Source: CAZYFH01 sp965197395
GTDB lineage: Bacteria > Acidobacteriota > Vicinamibacteria > Vicinamibacterales > UBA8438
Assembly (NCBI GenBank): GCA_965197395.1
Contig: CBDANB010000005.1
Span: forward strand, 124,001-188,000
Length of the DNA stretch: 64,000 nucleotides
Direction: 5' to 3'
Shown: positions 26,773-36,718 of the stretch, piece after piece
How positions within the stretch are numbered: position 1 is the stretch's first letter
Layout: each line of letters begins with the position of its first letter
Position numbers and translations under genes: made by a program
The notes under the pieces: model-generated
The model's input: the letters and a program-made list of their open reading frames with translations, nothing else
Database searches by the model: none
Told to the model about the DNA's origin: nothing

Positions 26773-27072
26773 TCAGTTCGACGGCTCGAGCGACTCCAAC
26801 TTCTGTCGCCAATTCAGGGCGACCGTGATCTCGGGTCGCGAAGTGTCGCCTTCTGCGTCCCCTGTTCCCAGTTTCACGGCCAGGAATCGCCGGCCGTCTG
26901 GCGACGCGTCGTAAGACCGTCCCTCGCCTACGAGGGAATAGGGCCATTCCATGATCGACTCGCGCCCAGTCACAGCCAACGTCCTGTCGCCGTCGCGTTC
27001 TTCAACGGATACCGAGATCAGCCGTGGAGGACTCCCTGGCTGCATGTAGATGGTGCCAGGAGAAAGCGCCAT
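26773..27072 (-). pseudogene. C-terminal fragment of a TolB-propeller kinase
   Basis: The tail motif YDASPDGRRFLAVK...RPEITVALNWRQKLESL is the characteristic ending of acidobacterial kinase/TolB proteins (usually xLVxNWxxELKxLxP). Only the last 90-100 residues remain. Its stop lies next to the ATG of the kinase stub, so two kinase genes probably stood in tandem here before decay. Confidence 0.72.
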
Positions 27073-27130
27073 CGGCTCGAACTGTTACTCGTCGTTCGTC
27101 AACCTGCTGCTAAACGGGACTGGCGCCACA

Positions 27131-28210
27131 CTACCGCTGCGGGACGCCGATCGCCACTGGGCGGATGGGCGCGCCGGCACCACCTCGCGTCAGCAACGGT
27201 AAGACCATCGCGCATGACATCGAGACCTGATCTGCAGCCAACTCCTTGAGCTTGAGCCCCTCTAGCGTGTAAATTCCGACCTCCGTCAAGAAGTGCTCAT
27301 GAACGGGAAACGCCATCCCTGGTGGTGTGCCCTCCGGTGGCCCGGCGGTGCCGGCTAACTGCCCTTCGGCGACCGCGTCGACAAACGGGGTGTCGAGACC
27401 GGCCGCGACGATACGCCGCTCACCAAGGTACATGGCCGCTTCGTAGGATAGACCTGGGGCCATGCTGTAGTAGACCCCGGTGGTATCCGGGTCTTCGTAA
27501 TAGTCGCTCCACCCGGTGTACACGAACACGACGTCACCGGGGAGGATGCCTCTCTCCTCAAGCCCCTGCGCCCGCAGCATCTCCTCGATGTGCTGAGGGG
27601 TCACATGCTGACCCGCTGCCATCGGCTCACCGCCGCCGACGTGCCGCCGCGCGTCGAGCAGGAGTGCGGTGGTCACGATAGGTGGCACCTTGTCCATGCC
27701 GAGCTGGAGGAGCGGGGAGTCGGGCGTCGGCTTCACGTCTTCTTGTGTGAATCCTCCGTAGTACCGTGCGCCGTCGGGCGCCAACGTGGATGTACCGTCC
27801 CATGCGTCGTCCAGCGAGGCAAAATGGCCAAACGCGTCCATCTGAGTTCCCTGCTGACCCGGATTGGCGTTCTCGTTCAGCACGTCCATGTTGAGGATCT
27901 GCGTTGTCCCCGCCAATCCGGCTGAGGGAAGGTAGGTTGGCTCGTACGGACCGGCGAACGGCGACAACGGCATCGACCCGGAGCGTGGATGCGAGAGTTC
28001 GTAGACCCGTGCGGAGGGGTCCGCCAGCTCCGTCGCACACCGCGCCCACGTGTCCGGTCCCAACTCCCTGGCCATGCCCAGCTCATCGCCGGCTGGGGCC
28101 GCTGCCTGCGTCGCGGTCCCACGAGGTCTCGGATCGGCGCTACTGCATGTCGAGAGAAACACGGTTGCGATCGCGGCTGTCAGTAGCGCGCGCTGGCGGC
28201 TTCTGGTCAT
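27131..28210 (-). CDS. Secreted cyclase-family (kynurenine formamidase-like) protein
   Basis: 359 residues from ATG 28210 with a good AAGGAG 10 bp upstream. The N-terminal export signal ends near a Cys (AIATVFLSTCSS), possibly a lipoprotein. The cyclase fold (PF04199) is shown by YELSHP, the metal-site region GTQMDAFGHFA, LLLDARRH, DVVFVYTGWSDYYED, and PVHEHFLTEVGIYTLEGL. Family members hydrolyse N-formylkynurenine or related amides and esters with divalent metal; the substrate here is unknown. It begins 19 bp after the kinase stop, so the two form an operon. Confidence 0.85.
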   Translation of the reverse strand: MTRSRQRALLTAAIATVFLSTCSSADPRPRGTATQAAAPAGDELGMARELGPDTWARCATELADPSARVYELSHPRSGSMPLSPFAGPYEPTYLPSAGLAGTTQILNMDVLNENANPGQQGTQMDAFGHFASLDDAWDGTSTLAPDGARYYGGFTQEDVKPTPDSPLLQLGMDKVPPIVTTALLLDARRHVGGGEPMAAGQHVTPQHIEEMLRAQGLEERGILPGDVVFVYTGWSDYYEDPDTTGVYYSMAPGLSYEAAMYLGERRIVAAGLDTPFVDAVAEGQLAGTAGPPEGTPPGMAFPVHEHFLTEVGIYTLEGLKLKELAADQVSMSCAMVLPLLTRGGAGAPIRPVAIGVPQR

Positions 28211-28228
28211 GGTTGTCTCCTTGTCCAA

Positions 28229-30871
28229 TCAACGTGCGCCAGCGGTCACGCGTTCAACGTCAACGAACCAATTGAGCACGAGACGCAACGTCGTGGCGCT
28301 GTCTTCGGTCACCATCAGGAACCGTTCGCGATCGGGAGTTGCGCCGTAGTGCAAGTCGCCCGCGAGCGTCAGGTCATACGCACCCTCGAACACGACGCTG
28401 GGGACTCCAAACTCCGGCGTCGGCTCGGTCTGCACGGCAACGCTCAAGAACTGTTCGCCCCGCCGATAGAACACCACATCACCGTCAGGTCCCCACATGG
28501 GCGCGACGCCGCCCTCCGTGGAGATCAGGTAGCTCGGTTCGAGCCCAGGAAACGGCCGCATATACACCTCCGTGCGTCCCGATCGATCAGAGCTATAGGC
28601 GATCCAGTGCCCGTCTGGCGAAAAGCTCGGCTGCGCTTCATTAAAGGGCGTGACGAGGAACGGCTGCGGATCGCCACCGGGGGCGAGGGTCCAAAGGTCG
28701 CGCGACGTCTGCGGGTGAATCTCGTAGTACGCCAGCGTGCCGTCAGGGGCGAACGACCCTGGCGCTTGCATGTGCGGGGCTTCCAGGAGCATCTGGGCAT
28801 CCCCGGACCCATCCGCCGATTTCGAGAACAGCTCCCATTGACCCGTGCGCAGAGATCCGAACACGACGCGGCTTCCATCGCGGGTCCAAATCGGCAGGAA
28901 ATTGGATCCTTCGGTGGTCAGCGGCGTACGAACCCCCCGAGCGGTATCTAGGATCCAGATCTGCCGGTTGTCACCGGGACCGAAGTCGATTGCAATACGC
29001 CGGCCGTCCGGTGACACCCGTGGGTGTTCATACCGTTCGCGCTCCACGGCGGCGGGTGTGCTGACACCGCCGCGGTCCACCCACACTAAGGCGTCGTCCG
29101 CACGGGCGGGCACGTACATCAACATTCCAGTGTCCGAGACGGCGAAATACGGAATTCGGAAGGTCGACGTGTATACGCCGTCCAGTACTGGCAGTGACGG
29201 CCCCGTCACCTCCTGGCGCGAGCGATCAAACGGGGCCACGAACAACGTTTCGTTGCGGGCGTAGACGAGATGTCCGGTCGGGAGCCAGCGTGCTCCGCCA
29301 CCCCCCGCTTCGACGACGACTCGCCACTCTCCCGAGGCGCGAGACCACAGCGCCACGCTAGGTTCCGCAGGACCCAGCTGGGTGAACAGGACGCCCGAGC
29401 CATCCGGGAGGAACTGCGGAAGAATGTGACCGACATCACCACGACCGACGGCTAGCTCGGTCAGCGGAACAGATTCGCCACCGGCGGCGGAGACGGTTCG
29501 CAGACCAGACTCCATGACGGCGAAGACGATTCGCTCGTCTGGCCCCCAGGTGGCACCGTTCGGGAGACCGATACCGCCAGTCACGGTAAAAGGGGTACCG
29601 CCGGAGACCGAGATCTTACGGAGCTCACCACCGGCGAAGAATCCCACCCATTGACCGTCCGGTGAGAAGAACGGGAAGGTGGCCCCGTCTGTGCCAGGAA
29701 CCGGCGACGCGGCGAAGTCTTGCTGCCTCTTGAGGAACAGCTGCCGCCCGACGTCCGTCCGTCCGACGAACACCAGCTGACGGCCATCCGCAGAAAGGGT
29801 GATGGGCTGATTGAAGCTGGGAAGTGTCAACTGTTGGTTCGCCGGCAGCGACACGTCGAAACGGGCGGGCACCTGCGTCGTCACGTCCGACCCGATAGCA
29901 CTCCACGCGATCACGGTGACAATCAGCAGCGCCAGCGCGACACCAGCCGCCGACCACCACGCGGCTCTCGACACGGGTCGAGAATAAGGGCGCTCCCCAA
30001 CGGGTGGCTTGGTCGGTGTCAACTGGGAATCGTCGATCTCCAGACGTGCCATGCTCGCGTCACTGATGCGGGTCCTCCGATCCTTGGACAGGCACCGGCG
30101 CAGGAGTCTCTGGACGGATTCTGGGGTATCGCTTGGTAGGAAGGCCCAGTCGGGGTCGCTCTTCAGTACCTCGGCGAGGACCTGAGATACCGTGTCACCG
30201 ACAAATGGCGTTGTCCCCGTGAGCATTTCCAGAAGGATCACGCCGAAAGACCACAGGTCGCTCCGTCTGTCCGTTGGGCGCCCTGCCGCCTGCTCCGGCG
30301 ACATATACGCCGCCGTGCCCATGATCACGCCCATCTGCGTGGCGGCAGCGGTGAGTGTCGGCGACTGACTCGGATCACCTTCCGGCGTGGTGTCGAGTGC
30401 CTTCGCCAACCCGAAGTCCAACACCTTGACGGTCCCGCCCTCGCGCACCTTGATGTTCGCGGGCTTCAAGTCGCGGTGAATGACCCCGGCTTCGTGTGCG
30501 GCTTCCAGCGCCTCCGCGATCTGCTTGGCGATCGGCAGCGCCTCATCCAGCGGGATTGGCCCCTTCGCGATCCGGTCAGCGAGGGTCGGGCCTTCCACCA
30601 ACTCCAGGACCAGCGCCTGGGTGTCGTCGCTCTTCTCGATGCCGTGGATCTGCGCGATGTTCGGGTGGTTGAGGCTGGCCAGCACCTGCGCTTCCCGCTG
30701 GAACCGGACGAGGCGATCGGGGTCAGCGGCGAAGGCGTCGGGGAGAATCTTCAGCGCGACGTCGCGGCCCAGTTGGGTGTCGGTGGCGCGATAGACCTGG
30801 CCCATGCCGCCTTCGCCGATGAGGGCGGTGACGTCGTTATGGCCGAGGCGGGAGCCGACTGCGAGGGCCAT
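28229..30871 (-). CDS. Membrane Ser/Thr protein kinase with TolB-like propeller
   Basis: 880 residues, the complete example of the kinase type that recurs as fragments in this window. Kinase domain 1-280: GEGGMGQVY near 19-27, Lys41 (VALKILP), HRDLKPAN near 132-139, DFG near 152, and MSPEQAAG. One transmembrane helix follows at about 307-330 (AGVALALLIVTVIAWSAIG). The C-terminal 530 residues form a PD40/WD40-like beta-propeller (FFSPDGQWVGFFAGG, RVSPDGRRIAIDFG, SFSPDGHWIAYSSDRSG). The propeller is predicted outside the membrane and may sense a ligand. It is followed by a secreted cyclase gene in the same operon. Confidence 0.93.
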   Translation of the reverse strand: MALAVGSRLGHNDVTALIGEGGMGQVYRATDTQLGRDVALKILPDAFAADPDRLVRFQREAQVLASLNHPNIAQIHGIEKSDDTQALVLELVEGPTLADRIAKGPIPLDEALPIAKQIAEALEAAHEAGVIHRDLKPANIKVREGGTVKVLDFGLAKALDTTPEGDPSQSPTLTAAATQMGVIMGTAAYMSPEQAAGRPTDRRSDLWSFGVILLEMLTGTTPFVGDTVSQVLAEVLKSDPDWAFLPSDTPESVQRLLRRCLSKDRRTRISDASMARLEIDDSQLTPTKPPVGERPYSRPVSRAAWWSAAGVALALLIVTVIAWSAIGSDVTTQVPARFDVSLPANQQLTLPSFNQPITLSADGRQLVFVGRTDVGRQLFLKRQQDFAASPVPGTDGATFPFFSPDGQWVGFFAGGELRKISVSGGTPFTVTGGIGLPNGATWGPDERIVFAVMESGLRTVSAAGGESVPLTELAVGRGDVGHILPQFLPDGSGVLFTQLGPAEPSVALWSRASGEWRVVVEAGGGGARWLPTGHLVYARNETLFVAPFDRSRQEVTGPSLPVLDGVYTSTFRIPYFAVSDTGMLMYVPARADDALVWVDRGGVSTPAAVERERYEHPRVSPDGRRIAIDFGPGDNRQIWILDTARGVRTPLTTEGSNFLPIWTRDGSRVVFGSLRTGQWELFSKSADGSGDAQMLLEAPHMQAPGSFAPDGTLAYYEIHPQTSRDLWTLAPGGDPQPFLVTPFNEAQPSFSPDGHWIAYSSDRSGRTEVYMRPFPGLEPSYLISTEGGVAPMWGPDGDVVFYRRGEQFLSVAVQTEPTPEFGVPSVVFEGAYDLTLAGDLHYGATPDRERFLMVTEDSATTLRLVLNWFVDVERVTAGAR

Positions 30872-31096
30872 CAGTTGGTCTATGGGTGGTCAGACGCCGC
30901 GACAGGGCCATTCTACGCCGTGCTCACGAAGTGGCTCCACCGGTGCCCCCAGCGGCGCGCCGAAGCGGGCGAAGGCCCCAAACGAGAACTTCTCGGGCAA
31001 TCTGGCCCCTCAAGTGGATGGGGATGAAGAGCCGGCCGGAGCTGCCATTTGGTGTCTCCGAGCCGCTTCCAGAGCGGCCAGTCTTCGAGGGACCAG

Positions 31097-32236
31097 TCAG
31101 GGAGCGGCCGCTATCAGGCGAGTCCAGAGCTCTTCGTCGAAGGCGGGCCCAGGTGCGTCCCCAAGGCGCGTGACCACGAGATCCAGGCTCGGCACGATGT
31201 AAACCCTGCGCCCGAGAGCCCCCACTGCGGCCACCATGTCGCGCGGCGCCGACGGTGCGAGGGGCGAGGGCTCCGCCGCGGCACTGCCGTCGACGAGAGA
31301 GATCGTAATCGGTTCGCTGTTGAGCCACCAGAGCAGGCCATAGGCCGGGTTCATCACTTGGGACGCGGACAGCGACTGCTCGATGAACCGTTCGTCCGCG
31401 ATGAGGCGCGTGCCGTCCCACACGCCGTTTGCCTGAATAAGAAGACCGAAGCGGGCAAGATCGCGCGCCGTGGTCTGAAACCCTATCGCGTTGGCGTCCT
31501 GGCCGGCCTGAACCCATGGGCGAGCACCCCAGCGACTCTCGCTCATGCCGACGGGCAGGAAGAGCCACTCCGAACTGAGGGCGTTGAGCCCGAGGCCAGT
31601 GACTTCTTCGAGCACCGCACCCAGGCGACTGTAGACGTTCGTGTTGTACATCCACTTTTCGCCGGCCGGAAGCTCGTACGTGTGATCTGTACCAAGGCCG
31701 CTCGACATCGACATGATGTGGCGGACGGTGATCTGCTGCTCCGCCTCCGAAGGCGCGTCGGACCAGCCCGCGCCCACGTAGTCGGATACCGGTAGATCGA
31801 GATCCAGCAAACCCTTGCCGACGGCGACGCCGGCGAGAAACGACAGCACGCTCTTCTGCACCGACGCCACGTCCTCGATCGATCGCCCGTCCGGGGTTCG
31901 ACCCACCAACATCCGGCTGTAGCCAGGAACATCGTCCCGATCCGCCAACTCCCAGTCGGCTTCGGCTAGGATGCGTCCGCCGATGACGATCACGAGACCG
32001 GTCGAACGCCGTTCCTTCGCGTAGTCGAGAACAGCGGCCAGGCGGTCCTCATTCCAGCCGACGGCGGCAGGCTCTTCGGACTCCCAGGGTCCATCGACGG
32101 CCGGGAAGTACCGCTTCGCTTCCACTGGCTGATGGTCGACAGTGGGAACCGTGTCCTCAACCGGCCCGGCGCCGAGTCCGCACCCGACGAGGACCGGGCA
32201 CAGGCCGAGCCATAGACGAGAGGAGTTCATTCTCAT
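31097..32236 (-). CDS. Serine hydrolase, class C beta-lactamase family, lipoprotein
   Basis: 379 residues from ATG 32236 (AGGA spaced 8 bp upstream). The lipobox LVGC puts the lipid Cys near residue 19. The beta-lactamase/penicillin-binding fold is indicated by SxxK in ASVQKSVLSF (Ser about 125), the second motif YNTNVYSRLG, and conserved RHIMSMSSGLG and GFQTTARDLARFGLL. Such enzymes include esterases and D-aminopeptidases as well as beta-lactamases; the substrate is not predictable. It is a single gene upstream of the kinase/cyclase pair, with a 225-bp gap. Confidence 0.88.
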   Translation of the reverse strand: MRMNSSRLWLGLCPVLVGCGLGAGPVEDTVPTVDHQPVEAKRYFPAVDGPWESEEPAAVGWNEDRLAAVLDYAKERRSTGLVIVIGGRILAEADWELADRDDVPGYSRMLVGRTPDGRSIEDVASVQKSVLSFLAGVAVGKGLLDLDLPVSDYVGAGWSDAPSEAEQQITVRHIMSMSSGLGTDHTYELPAGEKWMYNTNVYSRLGAVLEEVTGLGLNALSSEWLFLPVGMSESRWGARPWVQAGQDANAIGFQTTARDLARFGLLIQANGVWDGTRLIADERFIEQSLSASQVMNPAYGLLWWLNSEPITISLVDGSAAAEPSPLAPSAPRDMVAAVGALGRRVYIVPSLDLVVTRLGDAPGPAFDEELWTRLIAAAP

Positions 32237-32657
32237 AACGAAGTCCTTTGCTACGGCTGTTGGTCGCAAACGGTCCTGAGGATACTCCAGCTACGTCGTG
32301 AGCGTCTCGGAGAAGCGCATGCGGCAGAGGAGGGTGGTGAACTGGAGTCGGGGTGCGCCTGCCGTCGCTCGGCTGTTACGGACAACAGGCTCCGCGCCCT
32401 TCTCCCGCCAGGGTGCAGACCGAGACGCGGGTCCGGTCCAGTGCGGGATGTCACGATCACACTGACCGGCGCAACGACCACGATGGACACGTCAGACGCA
32501 ACAAAGGCAACTCCGAGAAGGCCGCCTCGACGACGTCCTTGAGGACGGACGAGGACGAGTGAGTTCGGTCTGTGCCTTGGCCACATGGACACGGCGGGCA
32601 CATCGGACACGTGGACACGGTGGACACACACACGTTGGACACGACGGGGATCGCGCG
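32237..32657. other. Intergenic region with GGACAC repeats
   Basis: No gene. Near 32305-32345 is a degenerate relative of the interspersed repeat seen at 42853-42905. From 32583 to 32643 the hexamer GGACAC (or close variants such as GGGCAC) recurs seven or eight times at irregular spacing, ending next to the point where homology between the two DUF5916 copies begins. Confidence 0.5.
32583..32643 (+). repeat. Irregular GGACAC tandem cluster
   Basis: GGACAC units occur about every 6-15 bp (GGACACGGCGGGCACATC, GGACACGTGGACACGG, then GGACACACACACG). It is confined to the 3' side of the first DUF5916 gene and absent from its duplicate. Confidence 0.6.
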
Positions 32658-35528
32658 TCAGAACCGAAACAGCCGCGTGAACTTGACGACAAAGGCGCGG
32701 TTCTCGAGGAAGGGCGTGCCCCGCAGCGACGTGTCCCGCTGGTCGTTGTAGACGACGAACAGCTCGCTCCCCGGCTGATACTCCCAGCGGAGCCGGAGGT
32801 TCGTGCTGAGCGAATCGCGGCTGGAGTTGTACTGCAGCAGGCCGCCGAAGAACATCCGCGGCGTGAAGGTGTAGGTGACCCGGCTCGTCGCCAGCGTCGT
32901 GGTGAACGCGCCCTCCGGCAGGTCGATGCGATTGATCGACACGCCCGGCTCGATCGACAGCAGCGGCGTGACCTCGATGCGGCCGCGGGAATAACCGACC
33001 GCCGTGATGTCCCCGCTGAAGAATCCGCCCCGTTGGAAGGACCACGTGCCGGAGACCCGGCGCTGCGCCCCCATGGAGTACGACAGGAAGACATCGCGGA
33101 AGTCGTAGCCGCCGACCGGAATGGTGACGTCGGACGCAATTCCGAAGGGCCGCACGAGCCGCTCGTAGCTCTGCTGGAGGTCGACGCCGAAGCGATCGCT
33201 GTTCTCAAACTCGGTCTGGAAGCGCGCCTGCGCGAGCCGCGTCTCGACCTGCCCGGCGCCGTTCTCGATGTAGTCAAGGCCCGCTTCCCACGTGAATTGC
33301 CGCACCGCGCGCATCGACGCCGGCCGCGGGCTAAACCGCGCCAACGTGAAGGTGCGCCGGAAGTCGTCACGGCGCAGGAACCCGATCTCCGGATTGAAGT
33401 CGTCGCCCACCCGCAGGTGGTCGAGCTGGAAGCCGTAGCGGTCGCCGGTGTAGCTGAACGCCCCCTGGTAGCTCGCCTCGTCGCCGTCCAGCCCGGAGGT
33501 CCGGGTCCGGGCGTAGTAGCCGTTGAAGTGGACGTTGTCGTAGAAGGAGAACGCGGCGTCGAGCCCGTACGCTTCGTTCGACCCGTCGCCCACCGTCGAC
33601 ACCGATCGTCCGGTGAAAATCCCCCCGATGCGGCTGCGCCGCAGAATGTCGCGCTTGACCCGCAGGACGGTGAAATTGGTCGCCACGGCGCTCGCGCCCA
33701 GCGCATCGCCGGTCTGGATGTTGAGCGCCCCGACGCTGAACCCACCGGCCCGGCCGGTGAGCCGGCCGCCGCCCCTAATGGGCACCGTGCGTCCTTGTTC
33801 CAGCCCAATGCGCCGGCTGAAGAACACCGTCGGCACATCGGGGCTACCAAAGAAGCCCCCGCCACGCGGGCCGCCCTGGCGGCGTCCGCCGCGTTGAAAC
33901 TGCTGGCCGGCCGGCCGGCCGAAATCGAAGATGCCCCGGCCTTCGAGGAAGAACTCGCGCTTCTCGGGAAAGAACAGGCTGAACCGCGTCAGGTTCACCT
34001 GCTGCTCGTCGACCTCGACCTGGGCGAAATCGGTGTTGTAGGTAAAGTCGGCCGTGAAGTTCTCGGTCACGCCGTACTTGACGTCGACGCCGACGTCGCC
34101 GTCATTCGAGATGCGCGGGATCGCGTTGACGTCGGTGGCGAGCGAGCCGATCGCGTACGGCTTGACCTCGAACGTCCGGTTGCCCGGCGGGACCTCGACG
34201 CCGGTCAGCGTGCCGGCCGCCGAGACACGCGCCTCGCCGGGGACGGCGTTCACGGGGACCGGTGTGAGATAGATCGCCTCGGTCTTCCGGCGAACACGGC
34301 GCCCGAGCTGCAACCCCCACATCTGCGACGTGCCCGGCCGAAAGCGGAGCGACTTGAAGGGGATCGCCATCTCGACGGTCCACCCGCCGTCAAAGCGGCC
34401 GGTCCGGACATCCCAGATGGGGTTCCAGTCCATGTTGGGGTTCCCTTCATCGGTCACCTGAATGTCGACGAAGCCGCCAATGGGGTTGACGATGAAGATG
34501 ACACCGTTGCGCCGATCGTAGAAGGTATCCAACACCACGCTGAAATAATCGTTCTGGGCGAGCTGGCGCGAATCGCGCTGCATCTCGTTGGCGACCCATT
34601 GCGACTCGGGCGCCGAGTCCCAGACGCGCGCCGACACATAGACGTTCTGCGCGTCATAGAAGACCCACGCCTCGGTCCGTTCGGTCGCGGGCTCACCCGC
34701 ATCGGGCAGCTGCTGGATGAAGCCATCGACCGACGGCACCTCCTCGTAGAACGCCTCGTCCAATGCGCCGTCCAGCCGCCACGACCCGGTCAGCCGGACC
34801 GCCCGGACGGTTGCGCGTCCCGCCGCGTCGCGCGTGAGGGTCTCGGGCGCCACCGGGGGCGGGGGGCCATCGATGAGGCCGGCGGGCGCCGCTGCGAAGC
34901 CGCTGCCGCGCACGGCGGCGGGAGGGTCGACGTCAACAGGCGCCCGCGCGCCGACGGGTGGCGCGCTCGCCGCGCGCGACGACGCGACCGCATCGCCCCC
35001 ATCCGTCAGCCCCCGTCTCAGCTCGGCGGCGAGCCGGTCCTGGAGCGCGAACAGCTCCGGCACCAGGCCGTCGACGATCGCGCTATGCACGACCGTGGCG
35101 GTTACGACCTCCACCACGCGCGCCGTGATGCGCATCCGGTCGCCCACCCGCTGGTAGCCGCCACTGACAACCCACCGCGCGCCGAGGAGACGGCCGGCGG
35201 CAAGCTCTGTCGCTCCAGCCATGCCGGCGGCGCGGCTCACGCTCTCCAACGCACCCGAGACCGCCTGACGCCCCACCACCGACAGGTCGCCGGCATGCTC
35301 CAGCTCGGCGGCGAGGGTTTCGGCGATGCCGATGCCGATCCAGTCGTCCTCCGCGACCCCGGAGATGTTGGCAAAGACGACGACGGCGACGCGGTCGTCC
35401 GCTGTGCTTGCTGGCGCCGACTGGGCAGCGCGGACTCGTCCTGACGCGGGGAGGTGAGGCGCCGTGCCACGCTCGGCCGCCACGGCCGTCGACACCGAGA
35501 GCAGCAGGATCGTCTCAGCGATGATCAT
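32658..35528 (-). CDS. DUF5916/CBM9-like outer-membrane protein, copy 1
   Basis: 956 residues. Signal peptide (about 1-18), then an FlgO/TolB-N-like domain (VAVVVFANISGVAEDDWIG, RWVVSGGYQRVGDRMRITA, about 45-175). A CBM9-like beta-sandwich follows (about 235-430, LTGSWRLDGALDEAFY, FYDAQNVYVSARVWD, TVEMAIPFKSLRF), then a DUF5916 beta-barrel (about 460-956) ending in Phe, as outer-membrane barrels do. It is probably a surface protein for binding or uptake of oligosaccharides. The start codon lies only 10 bp from an IS6 end, with no ribosome-binding site in between. The barrel is almost identical to copy 2 at 42932-45826; the N-terminus is not. Confidence 0.9.
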   Translation of the reverse strand: MIIAETILLLSVSTAVAAERGTAPHLPASGRVRAAQSAPASTADDRVAVVVFANISGVAEDDWIGIGIAETLAAELEHAGDLSVVGRQAVSGALESVSRAAGMAGATELAAGRLLGARWVVSGGYQRVGDRMRITARVVEVVTATVVHSAIVDGLVPELFALQDRLAAELRRGLTDGGDAVASSRAASAPPVGARAPVDVDPPAAVRGSGFAAAPAGLIDGPPPPVAPETLTRDAAGRATVRAVRLTGSWRLDGALDEAFYEEVPSVDGFIQQLPDAGEPATERTEAWVFYDAQNVYVSARVWDSAPESQWVANEMQRDSRQLAQNDYFSVVLDTFYDRRNGVIFIVNPIGGFVDIQVTDEGNPNMDWNPIWDVRTGRFDGGWTVEMAIPFKSLRFRPGTSQMWGLQLGRRVRRKTEAIYLTPVPVNAVPGEARVSAAGTLTGVEVPPGNRTFEVKPYAIGSLATDVNAIPRISNDGDVGVDVKYGVTENFTADFTYNTDFAQVEVDEQQVNLTRFSLFFPEKREFFLEGRGIFDFGRPAGQQFQRGGRRQGGPRGGGFFGSPDVPTVFFSRRIGLEQGRTVPIRGGGRLTGRAGGFSVGALNIQTGDALGASAVATNFTVLRVKRDILRRSRIGGIFTGRSVSTVGDGSNEAYGLDAAFSFYDNVHFNGYYARTRTSGLDGDEASYQGAFSYTGDRYGFQLDHLRVGDDFNPEIGFLRRDDFRRTFTLARFSPRPASMRAVRQFTWEAGLDYIENGAGQVETRLAQARFQTEFENSDRFGVDLQQSYERLVRPFGIASDVTIPVGGYDFRDVFLSYSMGAQRRVSGTWSFQRGGFFSGDITAVGYSRGRIEVTPLLSIEPGVSINRIDLPEGAFTTTLATSRVTYTFTPRMFFGGLLQYNSSRDSLSTNLRLRWEYQPGSELFVVYNDQRDTSLRGTPFLENRAFVVKFTRLFRF

Positions 35529-35538
35529 GGGGACCCGT

Positions 35539-36344
35539 GGGCATTGTCAACTTCAGGCCACGGCTGGCAAAGTACCGGGATGACGAGCCCGGCACCGAGC
35601 TACCACGGCTATCGCTTCCCGTCCGACATCATCGCGCTCGCCGTCTGGCTGTACTTTCGATTCAGCCTGAGTTTCTGGGTCGTCGAGGACCTCCTGGCCC
35701 AGCGGGGCATTACAGTCACCGATGAGACGATCCGCCGGTGGTGTCGCACGTTCGGCCGCGCGTACGTCCGTAGACTCCGGCACCGGCGCGGGCGCCTGGG
35801 GGACACGTGGTATCTCGATGAGCTGTTCATCACCCTGAACGGTCGGCAGCAGTATCTGTGGCGGGCGGTCGACGAGGACGGCGACGTGTTGGACATCCTC
35901 GTGCAGTCGCGTCGGAATCGTTGTGCCGCGGTGCGGTTCTTCCGGACGTTGCTGAAGCGGCACGGCTGTGTCCCGCGCCGACTGGTCACCGACAAGCTCC
36001 GCAGTTACCCGGCGGCGTGCCGTGTGGTGATGCCATCGGTCGTCCACTGCACGGATCAGTCCGCGAACAACCGCGCCGAAGTCTCGCACCAACCCACACG
36101 ACAACGGGACCGCCAGATGCGGCGGTTCAAGTCGGCCGCGCACCTGCAACGTTTCGCCGCGGTGCACGGCGTCGTGCAGAATCTCTTTCGTGTCGGTCGG
36201 CATCTGCTGCAGGCTGTGCACCATCGCCTGCTCCGCACGCGCGCGTTCGCTGAATGGGACGTGGTGACGTGTGCCTGCTGAACGGACGGTGGCTCGGCTT
36301 CACGAGGGGAGCCGCGGGCCGCGTTCGTCAAGTTGACAATGCCC
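35539..36344 (+). mobile_element. IS6-family element
   Basis: A 15-bp perfect inverted repeat GGGCATTGTCAACTT at both ends (35539-35553, 36330-36344), 806 bp. No 8-bp target duplication (GGACCCGT against TTGTTGGC), so recombination has probably replaced one flank. It sits directly upstream of the DUF5916 copy 1 start codon. Confidence 0.9.
35580..36281 (+). CDS. IS6-family transposase
   Basis: 233 residues from ATG 35580. Family motifs: YHGYRFPSDIIALAVWLYFR, first Asp in DTWYLDELFITLNG, second in VTDKLRSYPAA, Glu in NNRAEVSHQPTRQRDRQMRRF. Length and catalytic residues are complete. The start is chosen where IS6 transposases begin; the frame is open further upstream outside the element. Confidence 0.92.
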   Translation: MTSPAPSYHGYRFPSDIIALAVWLYFRFSLSFWVVEDLLAQRGITVTDETIRRWCRTFGRAYVRRLRHRRGRLGDTWYLDELFITLNGRQQYLWRAVDEDGDVLDILVQSRRNRCAAVRFFRTLLKRHGCVPRRLVTDKLRSYPAACRVVMPSVVHCTDQSANNRAEVSHQPTRQRDRQMRRFKSAAHLQRFAAVHGVVQNLFRVGRHLLQAVHHRLLRTRAFAEWDVVTCAC

Positions 36345-36718
36345 TTGTTGGCGATGTCCCAGCACTTATCAAACGCTTCCTTGTCAGGATTCTTCGATTC
36401 AAACGCTGAACGTACAGTTGCTTCATTGTCGGCCCTTCCCCCAAACCGAGTTGAGTTGGCACGAGAGAGAAAGAGAGTTCAGATCTATAACACAAGCAGG
36501 CTGTCTGGACCGCCAGATGTTTTCATCGCTGGGGACCCGCGACATCACGTCTCGGCGAGTGCCCCCTTGGAATCCACGTCGGGGGTCACGTCGGGCCAAT
36601 GGAATCGGGGGGTGCTGCAGGACGTGTCGCCTCCTACCCATAGGCCGTGGGCCAGCGATACCGCGTTGCATCGAGTGAGACGAAAGGACGATACACTGGG
36701 AGAAGAACGGGTCCCCGC
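36345..36718. other. Unassigned spacer after IS6
   Basis: 374 bp with no recognisable gene. It is slightly AT-richer than its surroundings (for example CTTCCTTGTCAGGATTCTTC). It was probably host DNA, left without its original neighbour when IS6 recombined. Confidence 0.35.
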
